Shown: positions 25,501-32,984 of the stretch, in pieces
Layout of the letters: every line of letters starts with the position of its first letter
How positions within the stretch are numbered: the stretch's first letter is position 1
Origin: Cytophagales bacterium Alg240-R148
GTDB taxonomy: Bacteria > Bacteroidota > Bacteroidia > Cytophagales > Cyclobacteriaceae
Reading direction: 5' to 3'
DNA length: 64,000 bases
Assembly: GCA_900537185.1 (NCBI GenBank)
Contig: LS999826.1
Location: forward strand, 981,521 to 1,045,520
Translations under genes and position numbers: made by a program
Notes under the pieces: generated by a model
What the model was told of the DNA's origin: nothing
What the model saw: only the letters and a program-made list of their open reading frames with translations
Database searches by the model: none

Positions 25501-27140
25501 CTGCAGGCAATCCCAACAGCGATTTGATTCAGAAAGACAGTGTGAAACAAATTTTGATGGAACTAGATGCTGATATCATAGCAGTTCAAGAAATCACGGA
25601 TGTGGTATTATTCGATCAAATGATCCAAGAACTTCCAGGATATGCTTATATTTTATCGGAGGCGGTATCTTACCCGCAAGGGGAAGGTGAAAAGCAGCAC
25701 GTTGGGTTTATTTACAAAACAGCAACGGTGGTGCCTCAACTCGATAAAAGCAGGCCATTGTTGTCTTCCATTCACCCATATTACAACGGCGGAGATGATT
25801 CCTTTTTGAGTACTTACCCAGAAACGGATAAATCAAGGTTTTATGCTAGTGGAAGATTGCCTTATTTACTTTCTGCAATTGTTGAAGTAAATGGTGTCAG
25901 CAAAGAAATGAGCTTCGTGGCTTTGCATGCGCGGGCCAATAGCAGCAACGGGCCTCAAAGCAGGTACGATATGAGAAAGTACGATGTGGAAGTATTAAAA
26001 GACTCCTTAGATGCACATTATGCGGATCAAAATTTAGTTGTTTTGGGAGATTTCAACGATGATCTAGATGAAACAGTTGCAGATGTACCGGTTGCTGCAT
26101 CAACCTATGAGGCATATGTTATGGATACAAGGCAGTATTTTGCTCCAACCCTTGCTCTTTCTAACGCTGGCTTTCGCTCGTATGTGTTCCGAGAGAATAT
26201 GATTGACCACATTGTTCTATCCAACGAATTGCAAGAAGACTATATAGATTCGTCGGCCCAAGTAGGGTACCAGTTCTACAACAGCAGTTTTGCCAATACA
26301 ACCTCCGATCATTTCCCTGTTTCCATAAGAATGTCCATGGTTCCAAAAGTGAATAACTTTGAAGCCAATGCAGTTGTATCTTTTGAGCAAGGGAAGAAAA
26401 AAAATGGAAGGGGCATTAGTTGGTGGCGTTCCAATCCGGATAAAGCCTTAGGACAACCTTATGAGAACCGCTATTATAATTTTGTAAGTCTTGGTTTCGG
26501 TGGTGCCATAACGGTTGAGTTATCAGATTATGCTTATGATTTACCAGGCGATGATATTGCCATTTACGAATCAACTTTTTGGAGGTGGAACCTTCCTTGT
26601 AATTATTATCCTGAAACAGCGGAAGTATTTGCATCTGAAGATGGAGAAAACTTTGTTGCACTAGGCAACACTTGTTTGAGTGGTACATTTGATTTGTCGG
26701 TAGGCAACCTTAAAAAAGCGAAATATATAAAAGTGGTGGACACCTCTAACAAAAAAAGATTTTGGGGGCATGCCGATGCTTTTGATTTGGATGCCATTAC
26801 AAGTATTGGCAATCAAAATTCGAGCAATGGAAAAGTAGGAGGAGTAGAGTTTAGTAGCAATTTGGCTCCAAATGAAGAGTTTGATTATTCCATCCACGCT
26901 TATCCAAATCCTGTAGTGGATGTACTGAATATTGAGTTTTTCACAGAAGAACAAATGGAATTAGAGGTGCAGGTATACGATGTGATGGGGGTGGTGCAAT
27001 CGGTTGTTCAACTCAAAGCAGAAGCAGGAACGGCCTCTTTTGAAATTAATATGGAGGCATTGCCTCCTGGTACTTATATAATTAAAATGAAAGACCAGAA
27101 AGGCATGGTTGCTACTACCCAGACTGTGGTTAAAATGTAA
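22590..27140 (+). CDS. Secreted multidomain nuclease with lamin-tail repeats and T9SS sorting domain
   Basis: A 1516-residue protein. Order: signal peptide (to about 27), up to four lamin-tail (LTD) domains (about 28-195, 195-375, 381-560, 566-740), an OB-fold-like domain (about 749-935), and an endonuclease/exonuclease/phosphatase domain (about 950-1245) with TWNIEWFGD, AVQEI, LGDFNDD, IDHI and TSDHFPV metal-site motifs. A beta-sandwich-like region (about 1250-1400) and a C-terminal T9SS type A tail follow (about 1440-1516: YPNPVVDVLNIEF, VQVYDVMG, LPPGTYIIKM). The tail directs export across the outer membrane. The EEP motifs are intact, so it should be an active extracellular nuclease or phosphatase, perhaps scavenging phosphate and nucleosides from DNA. 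Confidence 0.92.
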   Translation: MNYKNLKSRVMILLCLVFCLAFRPTKAQTIFINEIHYDNAGADASEAVEILAPAGADLTGFSLVLYNGSNGTAYNTVNLTGIVPNQANGFGTLSFDIAGIQNGAPDGLALVDGANVVVQFLSYEGVLTAVDGPAAGLLSTDIGIAETSSTPVGHALYLSGSGTSYSDFTWAAGVASFAAINTDQSFAAAHPTINEFVFNHTGSDTNEFVEIKSSPNEDLSAYYLIEIEGDGSGAGTIDEAINLGTTDANGFWTTGYQSNRFENGTVTILIVEGYTGNVSEDVDVDNDGTMEAASWSNIVDGIAVSDGGTSDQTYAGTVLHKDFDGSTFTVGGASFFGDNHWVRNSYNGAGLEAFPGVIAGEGEALNSIGAENSYVQVAAEVLINEVDADTESTDVLEFIELFDGGAGNTPLEGYVVVLFNGSNNLSYNAFDLDGYTTGPNGYFVLGNAGVANVGLEFASNGLQNGADAVALYKGNASDFPSGTAISLEVNLVDALVYDTNDADDVDLLPLLNVGELQKNEGQNGNKDGHSNQRYPNGSGGMRNTGAYVAALPTPGSANTNATDVVNLIINEVDADTDGTDILEFIELYDGGTGNSSLDGFIVVLFNGNGDASYNVLDLAGLFTNEDGYFVIGNAAVSNVGLVVPSNSIQNGADAVALYKDAATNFPNGTPVTDVNLVDALVYDTDDADDAGLLPLLNAGAPQVNENEAGDKTAHSMQRIENGTGGARNTSNYKMQAPTPGEENGGTVVVELIPIEAARMVANGTTVNITGTVTVSDQLGGPAFVQDATAGIAIFDASIHGAGLFAIGDSVSLTATRSDYNDQIQLGSVSLVTNHGPALHPVVPIKINISELANHAGSLVYIENAAFPTPNGLLFGNSNYQLTDASGSGEMRLDNDVNDLVGLAQPEVCDSLVGVVGRYRTTFQLLPRQKTDMLCAEAYEPGSGSGDLPKDETLDITTWNIEWFGDANNAPPAGNPNSDLIQKDSVKQILMELDADIIAVQEITDVVLFDQMIQELPGYAYILSEAVSYPQGEGEKQHVGFIYKTATVVPQLDKSRPLLSSIHPYYNGGDDSFLSTYPETDKSRFYASGRLPYLLSAIVEVNGVSKEMSFVALHARANSSNGPQSRYDMRKYDVEVLKDSLDAHYADQNLVVLGDFNDDLDETVADVPVAASTYEAYVMDTRQYFAPTLALSNAGFRSYVFRENMIDHIVLSNELQEDYIDSSAQVGYQFYNSSFANTTSDHFPVSIRMSMVPKVNNFEANAVVSFEQGKKKNGRGISWWRSNPDKALGQPYENRYYNFVSLGFGGAITVELSDYAYDLPGDDIAIYESTFWRWNLPCNYYPETAEVFASEDGENFVALGNTCLSGTFDLSVGNLKKAKYIKVVDTSNKKRFWGHADAFDLDAITSIGNQNSSNGKVGGVEFSSNLAPNEEFDYSIHAYPNPVVDVLNIEFFTEEQMELEVQVYDVMGVVQSVVQLKAEAGTASFEINMEALPPGTYIIKMKDQKGMVATTQTVVKM
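23733..24815 (+). repeat. Tandem coding repeat: two near-identical lamin-tail domains
   Basis: Residues about 381-560 and 566-740 of the nuclease are recent tandem copies. Both begin INEVDADT..TD.LEFIEL and share NGADAVALYK and VNLVDALVYDT.DADD. The unit is about 555 bases. Such similarity points to a recent internal duplication and could vary between strains. Confidence 0.8.
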
Positions 27141-27168
27141 CATAAAAAAATAAAATTTTAATAATTAA

Positions 27169-27194
27169 AAGGCCTGTTTAACAGGCCTTTTTTT
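27169..27194 (+). terminator. Intrinsic terminator after the nuclease gene
   Basis: Stem AAGGCCTG/CAGGCCTT around a TTTAA loop, followed by a T-rich tract. The tract runs directly into a TATTTTTG box (27194-27201) of the next gene. Confidence 0.85.
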
Positions 27195-27201
27195 ATTTTT
27201 G
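27194..27201 (+). promoter_or_regulatory. -7-like box overlapping the terminator T-run, before ydcF
   Basis: TATTTTTG matches TAnnTTTG exactly and ends four bases before the YdcF ATG. If used, the transcript would have almost no leader. It may be a by-product of the T-run. Confidence 0.3.
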
Positions 27202-27204
27202 TCC

Positions 27205-27774
27205 ATGTACCTACGGAAAAATCATTTATTAATATTACTAACATTATTGGCCGTTTGGGGCGCATTGCATACCGCCCTTATAACCATAGATGGCTTGACT
27301 GATGAGATGGAGCCAGCGGAGGTGGCGGTAATACTCGGCAATAAGGTAAACGAAGACGGCTCCTTGTCTCCCAGGCTTATAGGTAGGGTGGAAACTGGGT
27401 TGCAATTATACGAGGATGGTTTGGTCGAAAAACTAATGGTAAGTGGAGGTTATGGAAAAGAAAAGCAATACGAAGGTACCAAAATGGCCGAATACCTAAT
27501 GCGCCGTGGCGTTCCGGAAAAAGCACTAATAATAGATGATGCAGGCAACAATACCATGCAAACGGCGGTGAATTATGCTAAGTTGGAGTTGGATATGGGT
27601 AGTGTAATAGTGGTATCTCAATTCCACCATATTAGTAGGACCAAACTAGCTTTTAAAAAAGTTGGGCTAGGAAAAGTTCGGGGCGTACACGCAGATTTTT
27701 ACGAATGGCGCGATTTTTATTCTGTTTTTAGAGAAATTCCGGCTTATTATGCTTATTTAATAAAACAACCATGA
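27205..27774 (+). CDS. YdcF/DUF218 family envelope protein
   Basis: A 189-residue protein with one N-terminal membrane helix (about 7-27) and a DUF218 domain. The motifs are VAVILGNKVNEDGSLSPRLIGRVETGLQLY, LMVSGGYG, EYLMRRGVPEKALIIDDAGNNTMQTAVNYAKL and IVVSQFHHISRTKLAF. Family members (SanA, YdcF, ElyC) affect envelope or peptidoglycan precursor homeostasis; the biochemical activity is not settled. The frame runs to a TTG at 27199 that lies in a -7-like box, so ATG 27205 is chosen. It overlaps dgkA by ATGA, so the two are translationally coupled. Both may act on lipid-linked wall precursors. Confidence 0.85.
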   Translation: MYLRKNHLLILLTLLAVWGALHTALITIDGLTDEMEPAEVAVILGNKVNEDGSLSPRLIGRVETGLQLYEDGLVEKLMVSGGYGKEKQYEGTKMAEYLMRRGVPEKALIIDDAGNNTMQTAVNYAKLELDMGSVIVVSQFHHISRTKLAFKKVGLGKVRGVHADFYEWRDFYSVFREIPAYYAYLIKQP

Positions 27775-28151
27775 AAAAAAGTTCCTTCTCTTTAAAAGAT
27801 AGAGCCAAAAGCTTTGAGTATGCCTTGAATGGGCTTAAAGTACTGGTGGATTTGGAGCACAATGCCCGAATTCATTTGGTAGCTGCTCTGGGATCCATCG
27901 CTTTGGGTTGGTTTTTGGAAATCAATTTATTGGAATGGGCTGTATTGGTGTTGTGTATTGCGTTGGTAATAGGAGCGGAACTATTCAACTCGGCAATTGA
28001 ACACACTTGTAATGCAATAACCCTGGATAGGCACCCCAAAATTAAATTGGCAAAAGACCTTGCAGCGGCCGGCGTATTGATTTTTTCGATAGCGGCAATG
28101 GTTGTGGGAGGTTTGTTATTTGTTCCAAAAATAGCAGCATTGTTGCATTAA
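27771..28151 (+). CDS. dgkA: Diacylglycerol kinase / undecaprenol kinase, DgkA type
   Basis: A 126-residue integral membrane kinase of normal size. The catalytic signature IGAELFNSAIEHTCN (with the conserved Glu and Asn), the N-terminal amphipathic RAKSFEYALNGLKVLV and the acidic NAR segment are present, with three membrane helices. Gram-negative DgkA recycles diacylglycerol, while the Gram-positive type phosphorylates undecaprenol; sequence alone does not decide. Coupling to a YdcF-type gene suits a cell-wall lipid-carrier role. Its start overlaps the stop of ydcF by four bases. Confidence 0.9.
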   Translation: MKKSSFSLKDRAKSFEYALNGLKVLVDLEHNARIHLVAALGSIALGWFLEINLLEWAVLVLCIALVIGAELFNSAIEHTCNAITLDRHPKIKLAKDLAAAGVLIFSIAAMVVGGLLFVPKIAALLH

Positions 28152-28172
28152 AAATCACTTTATTTCTTTTTA

Positions 28173-28193
28173 CCTACCAGATCATTTGGTAGG
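28173..28193. promoter_or_regulatory. Perfect 7-bp inverted repeat between dgkA and arsR
   Basis: CCTACCA and TGGTAGG flank a seven-base spacer. There is no T-run after it, so it is a poor terminator. Symmetry and location 12 bases upstream of the ArsR palindrome suggest an additional operator, resembling TetR-type sites, or an RNA-stabilising hairpin. Confidence 0.35.
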
Positions 28194-28204
28194 CGGGTAT
28201 ATTA

Positions 28205-28220
28205 ATCGTAATATTGCGAT
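28205..28220. promoter_or_regulatory. ArsR operator overlapping the ars promoter
   Basis: ATCGTAATATTGCGAT is a 16-base palindrome with one mismatched pair, with the ATCG...CGAT ends expected of ArsR-family sites. It overlaps a -7-like TAATATTG (28209-28216). Repressor binding here would block the polymerase. It ends 17 bases before the arsR ATG. Confidence 0.65.
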
Positions 28221-28237
28221 GTAATAAAAGGAAACTT

Positions 28238-28570
28238 ATGGGGGCTACAAAATCAGAGAAGTTTACGGAAAAGCAAAATGAGTTGGCTGGTTTAGCAAAA
28301 GTATTGGGACATCCTGCTAGAATAGCCATTTTACAATTTATTATGAAACAAAACAGTTGTGTTTGTGGCGATATAGTTGGTGCAATAGGCTTAGCACAAG
28401 CTACTGTTTCTCAGCACCTGAAAGAACTTAAATTACAAGGTCTTATAAAAGGAGATATTGAAGGGACAAGCGTATGTTATTGCATCAACGAATCCTTATG
28501 GAACAAGGCAAAAGACCTATTTGATGGTCTGTTTGAAGAGAATATTAATTGCGGCGATAATTGCTGTTAA
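28238..28570 (+). CDS. arsR: ArsR-family metalloid-responsive repressor
   Basis: A 110-residue winged-helix protein. The core LAKVLGHPARIAILQFI and recognition helix LAQATVSQHLKELKLQGLI are typical. A CVC motif (residues 41-43) sits where classical ArsR proteins bind As(III), and there is a CYC (80-82) and a Cys-rich end (Cys105, Cys109, Cys110). It should repress its own operon until arsenite or antimonite binds. The frame extends to a TTG at 28214 inside the operator, so ATG 28238 is used. It heads an operon with the arsI-like gene (12-bp gap) and the phosphatase-like gene. Confidence 0.9.
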   Translation: MGATKSEKFTEKQNELAGLAKVLGHPARIAILQFIMKQNSCVCGDIVGAIGLAQATVSQHLKELKLQGLIKGDIEGTSVCYCINESLWNKAKDLFDGLFEENINCGDNCC

Positions 28571-28582
28571 AAACAAAAGAAT

Positions 28583-29095
28583 ATGAGTGATTTTCCAAGA
28601 ATGCATGTGTCGCTTTACGTAAGCAACCTAGCAGCAACAGTAAACTTTTACACCAATTTTTTTGGCCAACCCGCGGATAAAATTAAAGACCGCTATGCCA
28701 AATATGTATTGGATCAACCTGCACTGGTAATTTCATTTATCGAAAATGCCGAGCGGGTGCATGCCAATTTTGGTCATTTGGGCTTTCAGGTTGCCACTAA
28801 AGAAGAAATGGAAGCGCGTTTGAAAGTTGCCCGAGAGCAAAACTTAGTATCCAAAGAAGAAATTGGTACCGCGTGTTGTTATGCGATTCAGGACAAGTTT
28901 TGGGTGAACGATCCAGATGGCACCCAATGGGAAGTATATTATTTTCACGAAGATGTTGAGTTCAACGACCCCCTGTATACAGAACAAGACTCCGCTGCTT
29001 GTTGTATGCCGGAGCAAATAGAAGAAAAGGCAGAAGAAAAAATGAAACTTACCGAAATAAACAACGAATGTACACCAGGTAGTGGGTGTTGTTAA
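28583..29095 (+). CDS. arsI: ArsI-type VOC dioxygenase (C-As lyase) / CadI family
   Basis: A 170-residue vicinal-oxygen-chelate protein. Predicted Fe(II) ligands are His8 (RMHVSLYV), His65 (FGHLGF) and Glu117 (TQWEVYY). The vicinal pair Cys98-Cys99 (GTACCYAIQDKFWVNDPDG) matches the cysteines that bind trivalent organoarsenicals in ArsI, which cleaves the carbon-arsenic bond of MAs(III). CadI-annotated relatives share this fold. A glutamate/lysine-rich tail ends in CTPGSGCC, an extra potential metalloid-binding site. It lies between arsR and the phosphatase-like arsenate reductase gene, four bases from the latter. Confidence 0.85.
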   Translation: MSDFPRMHVSLYVSNLAATVNFYTNFFGQPADKIKDRYAKYVLDQPALVISFIENAERVHANFGHLGFQVATKEEMEARLKVAREQNLVSKEEIGTACCYAIQDKFWVNDPDGTQWEVYYFHEDVEFNDPLYTEQDSAACCMPEQIEEKAEEKMKLTEINNECTPGSGCC

Positions 29096-29099
29096 TCCT

Positions 29100-29726
29100 A
29101 TGAATATGTTCAATACAAAAGTAAGCAGTTTAATCAGCAAACTAGAAGGGCAACAAGATGCCATTCCTTCCGAAAGAAAAGAGGCGCTTAAATTACTATC
29201 CGATAAAGTAAAGGAGATGTTGGAAGAATTGGGGTCAGCCCAATTTACTATTATTTGTACCCACAACTCACGGCGAAGCCAGTTGGGTCAATTATGGATA
29301 AAAGTTGCAGCAATGCACTATGGCATAGACAATGTATACACTTTTTCGGGAGGGACGGAAAGCACAGCTTTCAACCATAGAATGGTGGATGCTATTGCAA
29401 GGGCTGGTTTTGATATAGATAGTATTAGTGGAGGAGACAACCCTAAATATAAAATAGACTTCGGAGCCAACGACCCGTCTTTGGATATACTTTATTCTAA
29501 AAAATTTGATGAAAGTTACAACCCACAAAAAAATTATATAGCCATCATGGTATGTGATAGTGCCAATGAGGCTTGTCCTTTTGTTCCCGGTTGTTGGGCG
29601 CGATTTCCAATGATGTACTCCGACCCAAAAGCTTTTGATGGTACCGATTTAGAAGCATCCAAATATTCAGAAAGGTTAGAAGAAATTGGCAGGGACATGC
29701 TCTACATGATGTCGTTGCTTGGATAG
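29100..29726 (+). CDS. Low-molecular-weight phosphatase-like arsenate reductase (ArsC-like)
   Basis: A 208-residue protein with the phosphate-loop signature CTHNSRR (Cys53-X5-Arg59), the catalytic motif of LMW tyrosine phosphatases and thioredoxin-type arsenate reductases. Further cysteines at CDSANEACPFVPGC could serve the disulfide relay. An N-terminal helical extension of about 48 residues distinguishes it from Bacillus ArsC; similar proteins occur in Bacteroidota ars operons. The frame starts at a GTG (29082) inside arsI, but ATG 29100 four bases after its stop is a better start. It should reduce As(V) to As(III). No arsenite pump gene follows. Confidence 0.82.
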   Translation: MNMFNTKVSSLISKLEGQQDAIPSERKEALKLLSDKVKEMLEELGSAQFTIICTHNSRRSQLGQLWIKVAAMHYGIDNVYTFSGGTESTAFNHRMVDAIARAGFDIDSISGGDNPKYKIDFGANDPSLDILYSKKFDESYNPQKNYIAIMVCDSANEACPFVPGCWARFPMMYSDPKAFDGTDLEASKYSERLEEIGRDMLYMMSLLG

Positions 29727-29776
29727 TGCGCAAGTTTTAATAAAATCATTTAAATTTGCTGTATCTATAAGAAAGT

Positions 29777-30511
29777 ATGAGTACAGAACAAAAGGTCCGG
29801 ATCAATAAATACCTCAGTGAAGTTGGTTACTGTTCCCGAAGGGCAGCAGATAAGTTAATTGATCAAAAAAGAGTAACAATAAATGGGGAAGTACCTGAGA
29901 TGGGTACTAAAATTGGACCAGAAGATACCGTGCGAGTGGATGGCGAGTTGATTTCGGAACCCAAAGACCAACCCGTTTATCTGGCTTTTAACAAACCCAT
30001 CGGGATCGTATGCACCACGGATACGCAAGTCGAAAAAAACAACATAATTGATTTTATCAATTTCCCAAAAAGGATTTTTCCAATAGGTCGGCTGGACAAA
30101 CCAAGTGAAGGACTGATATTCTTAACCAGTGATGGCGATATTGTAAATAAAATTCTAAGGGCACGCAACAACCATGAAAAAGAATATGTGGTGACGGTAA
30201 ATAAAATTATCACGGATAAGTTTATCAAAAAGATGGCCAGTGGTATTCCTATTTTGGACACGGTTACTCGGAAGTGCGAAGTTTACAAGGTGAGCGATTA
30301 TGTCTTTAAGATTATTTTGACACAAGGCTTAAACCGGCAGATTAGAAGGATGTGTGCTTATTTGGACTATGATGTTAGGAAGCTCAAACGAACCAGAATC
30401 ATGAATGTAGAATTAGATTTGCCTGTCGGGAAATGGAGGCATTTAAAACCAGCTGAATTGAAAGAAATCAATAGGTTGGTGGAGGATTCAACAAAAACAC
30501 ACGATGCATAA
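29777..30511 (+). CDS. rluF: RluF/RluB-type rRNA pseudouridine synthase
   Basis: A 244-residue protein. An S4 RNA-binding domain occupies residues 7-60 (RINKYLSEVGYCSRRAADKLI). The RsuA/RluB-family catalytic domain follows, with the active Asp107 in IGRLDKPSEGL and the LTQGLNRQIRRMCAYL signature. Among family members, the length and the NHEKEYVVTV segment are closest to RluF, which modifies 23S rRNA near position 2604. RluB/RluE-like specificity cannot be excluded. It has its own short upstream gap of 50 bp after the ars operon and a strong terminator. Confidence 0.87.
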   Translation: MSTEQKVRINKYLSEVGYCSRRAADKLIDQKRVTINGEVPEMGTKIGPEDTVRVDGELISEPKDQPVYLAFNKPIGIVCTTDTQVEKNNIIDFINFPKRIFPIGRLDKPSEGLIFLTSDGDIVNKILRARNNHEKEYVVTVNKIITDKFIKKMASGIPILDTVTRKCEVYKVSDYVFKIILTQGLNRQIRRMCAYLDYDVRKLKRTRIMNVELDLPVGKWRHLKPAELKEINRLVEDSTKTHDA

Positions 30512-30541
30512 AAAAGGCCAGTCAACAGACTGGCCTTTTTT
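30511..30541 (+). terminator. Intrinsic terminator, bidirectional
   Basis: Eight-bp stem GGCCAGTC/GACTGGCC (30516-30523 with 30528-30535) flanked by A-run and T-run. It ends the rluF gene and, on the other strand, the TlpA-type gene. Confidence 0.88.
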
Positions 30542-30561
30542 AGTATATTTTTTTGATTTTT

Positions 30562-31929
30562 TTAAGGTAGGATGCCTTCTAAGGAAAGAATCTGGGCCTT
30601 TATTTTTCCACTTGGTCGTGCCGCATTGGAAGTAATAATCTTACCTTCTCTGTCGATTAATATAAATCTCGGAATCCCTCTGACAGAATAGTCCTGAATG
30701 ATTTTTGCATCCCAACCTCCCGCGTAGAGTTGGATGCCCTTCATTTCTTTATTTTCAACCATTTTTCTCCAAGCTGCTTCGTTGTCATCAATTGAAATAC
30801 TGACAAATTTTATTTTTTGGTCTTTAAACTCCTCTTGTAAAGCTTCTAAAAATGGCAGTTCTGTTCTGCAAGGGCCGCACCAAGTAGCCCACAAATCGAT
30901 ATATACATAGTTGCCTTTTAAATCAGCTAAAGAAATTGCTTTGCCTTCTATGTTCTTATAGGAGAAGGAAGGTGCAGGTTGTCCTTTGCTTACTTTGTTA
31001 AGGCTCTGGTATTTGGATTCCAGTAAATCGACTTTGTGCTGCTCACCGCCATTTTCTTTGTACAATGTTATAATAGGTGCGGCATTTTCGGCACCAAAAT
31101 TTTGTAGGTGAAATTGGGCATAAGTAAAAAGAAGGTGTGCTTTTACTTCTTGGTTTTGAACGAGCTTAACCACTTCATTGGTAATTACTTTTGTATAAGT
31201 ATCAGGATCAAAAAGTTCTATTTTCTGGGCGAAATATTGTTCTAAAAGCTCTGTGTATACCGGTATTTGCAAATCTTCTGCCTGGTTGAGGTTCAAATCC
31301 ACTAAGATTTCTTCCGGCCCCACTGTAGCCTTAAAAGTTTTGTCTTTAGAAAAATAGGCATGATAGGGTTCAAACTTGGAGCGCATGCTCATAATTTCGT
31401 ACCCGACTTTTCTTTTCTCAGCTCCATTGAACTGGGTATGGGTGCTGATAGCTTCTTGGTTGTTTTTATAGTACTGGGTTAGAGCTTTTTCTAATTTATT
31501 GACTCCTTCATTGAAGGCAGCTTCTTCTAATTTGTATATGGCATAAGCATCCATTCCAATGGTTTGTTCTTTCAAAAGGAACAAACCAGCCAAATAATTG
31601 TTGGGCGCAGCACCGGAGCCGCTATATTGAATACTTTCATCAAATTGATCGGCATCTATTTTTATTTGTACGGAGGTACCTGGGATGAAGTACATTGCGG
31701 AAGATTCTTTTCCATGTGCAAAGGCTCCATATGCAGCTTCTGATAAATCAAAAGTGATGGTGAATGCTCCGGTTCCGTCAAGAGCGCATTTTTTAACACC
31801 ACTTGGTGTTCTGAACGCTACAGCATTGCCTTTAGGGTTGTTAACATTGCCAGAAATAGTAATGGAAGAGGCCATGCTTTCGCCTACCATGGCACTAAAA
31901 GAGAGGAGGAAAAAAAGTAAATGTTTCAT
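30562..31929 (-). CDS. Exported TlpA-family thioredoxin-like protein with N-terminal DUF4369-like domain
   Basis: A 455-residue protein with a signal peptide (MKHLLFFLLSFSAMVGESMA). A beta-rich N-terminal region (about 22-110, ITISGNVNNPKGNAVAF) resembles DUF4369; a helical middle (about 120-310) follows. The C-terminal thioredoxin domain (about 320-455) has the active site WCGPC and cis-Pro RGIPRF. This layout is common in Bacteroidota periplasmic oxidoreductases, which reduce disulfides or serve cytochrome maturation. It converges on rluF and shares its terminator. Confidence 0.87.
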   Translation of the reverse strand: MKHLLFFLLSFSAMVGESMASSITISGNVNNPKGNAVAFRTPSGVKKCALDGTGAFTITFDLSEAAYGAFAHGKESSAMYFIPGTSVQIKIDADQFDESIQYSGSGAAPNNYLAGLFLLKEQTIGMDAYAIYKLEEAAFNEGVNKLEKALTQYYKNNQEAISTHTQFNGAEKRKVGYEIMSMRSKFEPYHAYFSKDKTFKATVGPEEILVDLNLNQAEDLQIPVYTELLEQYFAQKIELFDPDTYTKVITNEVVKLVQNQEVKAHLLFTYAQFHLQNFGAENAAPIITLYKENGGEQHKVDLLESKYQSLNKVSKGQPAPSFSYKNIEGKAISLADLKGNYVYIDLWATWCGPCRTELPFLEALQEEFKDQKIKFVSISIDDNEAAWRKMVENKEMKGIQLYAGGWDAKIIQDYSVRGIPRFILIDREGKIITSNAARPSGKIKAQILSLEGILP

Positions 31930-31981
31930 ATCGTTGCCGTTTATTATTTAAGAAAATTAACAGATTAATAAACAGTAAGCA

Positions 31982-32018
31982 AAAAAAATACCGAAACGAG
32001 CCGTTTCGGTATTTTTAG
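31982..32018 (-). terminator. Intrinsic terminator of the mscS gene
   Basis: Stem TACCGAAACG/CGTTTCGGTA with loop AGC (31989-31998 with 32002-32011). Read leftwards it is followed by eight T. It lies 8 bases after the mscS stop. Confidence 0.88.
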
Positions 32019-32025
32019 GTAAGTT

Positions 32026-32838
32026 TTATTTTTCTGTATACAGGTGTACGTCTCTTTGTGGATATGGAATGGAGATACCTTCTTCATCAAAAGTAAGTTT
32101 AACTTTTTCATGCATGTCAAAAAACACACCCCAATAATCTTCTGATTTTACCCATACACGAACCGTGAAGTTCACGGAGTTGTCTGCCAATTCTCCAATG
32201 GCAACAAATGCTTCTGGGTCTTTTAAAATTCGTTGGTCGGCAGCAATTATTGCATGAAGTACCTCTTTTGTTTTCTTGATGTCATCGTCGTACCCTATTC
32301 CAAAAACCATGTCTACCCTTCTAGTGGCTTCTTTAGAATAATTAATGAGCGAACTAGTCGAAAGGCCGCCATTTGGAAGGATCACTACCTTATTGTCTGG
32401 TGTGTTTAAAATAGTATTAAATATTTGAATTTCCTTAACCTTGCCTATATAGCCTTGTGCTTCAATGACATCTCCAGAAACAAAAGGTTTGAAGGTTAAT
32501 ATCATTACGCCTCCGGCAAAATTTTGTAAAGTTCCAGACAATGCCATTCCAACGGCCAAAGATGCTGCACCTAAAATGGCAACAAAAGAGGTCATCTCCA
32601 CTCCAACCATGCTCATAACACTGATTACTAGCAGTACTTTTAATATGGTATTGAATAAAGACCCAAGAAATGGGGCAAGAGAAGGGTCCATTTTCTTTCT
32701 GTTGAGTAGACCTTTGAAGCCTTTAGTGGCTATTTTTACTACCCAAAGCCCTAAGATTAACAACAGCAATGCTGCTGCTAACTTGGGTGCGTATTCCAAG
32801 GCCAATTTTTGAATCTGATTTAAATTAATGTTCTCCAT
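32026..32838 (-). CDS. Small-conductance mechanosensitive channel, MscS family
   Basis: A 270-residue protein near the length of E. coli MscS (286). The N-terminal helices (about 12-90) and the glycine/alanine-rich pore helix (AILGAASLAVGMALSGTLQNFAGGVMIL) are clear. The beta domain follows (FVSGDVIEAQGYIGKVKEIQIFNTILNTPDNKVVILPNG), then the cytoplasmic cage. It opens under membrane tension to release solutes on hypo-osmotic shock. The gene stands alone between the TlpA gene and thyA. Confidence 0.93.
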   Translation of the reverse strand: MENINLNQIQKLALEYAPKLAAALLLLILGLWVVKIATKGFKGLLNRKKMDPSLAPFLGSLFNTILKVLLVISVMSMVGVEMTSFVAILGAASLAVGMALSGTLQNFAGGVMILTFKPFVSGDVIEAQGYIGKVKEIQIFNTILNTPDNKVVILPNGGLSTSSLINYSKEATRRVDMVFGIGYDDDIKKTKEVLHAIIAADQRILKDPEAFVAIGELADNSVNFTVRVWVKSEDYWGVFFDMHEKVKLTFDEEGISIPYPQRDVHLYTEK

Positions 32839-32984
32839 TACTTCTTGTAATTAGTTGCGTTTTAGTTGATTGTATAAAAGTATAGTCATTTTTCCACTCT
32901 GCCAATTCTCCTTGTCAAAAAAATGTGCAAAATCCTCTATACAATTCATTTATTACTCTTAATTTTAAAGCCAAATTGATCATT

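Noticed and set aside
29082-29099. GTG start of the arsenate reductase gene inside arsI
   Set aside because: ATG 29100 four bases after the arsI stop is the more natural start and loses only six residues.
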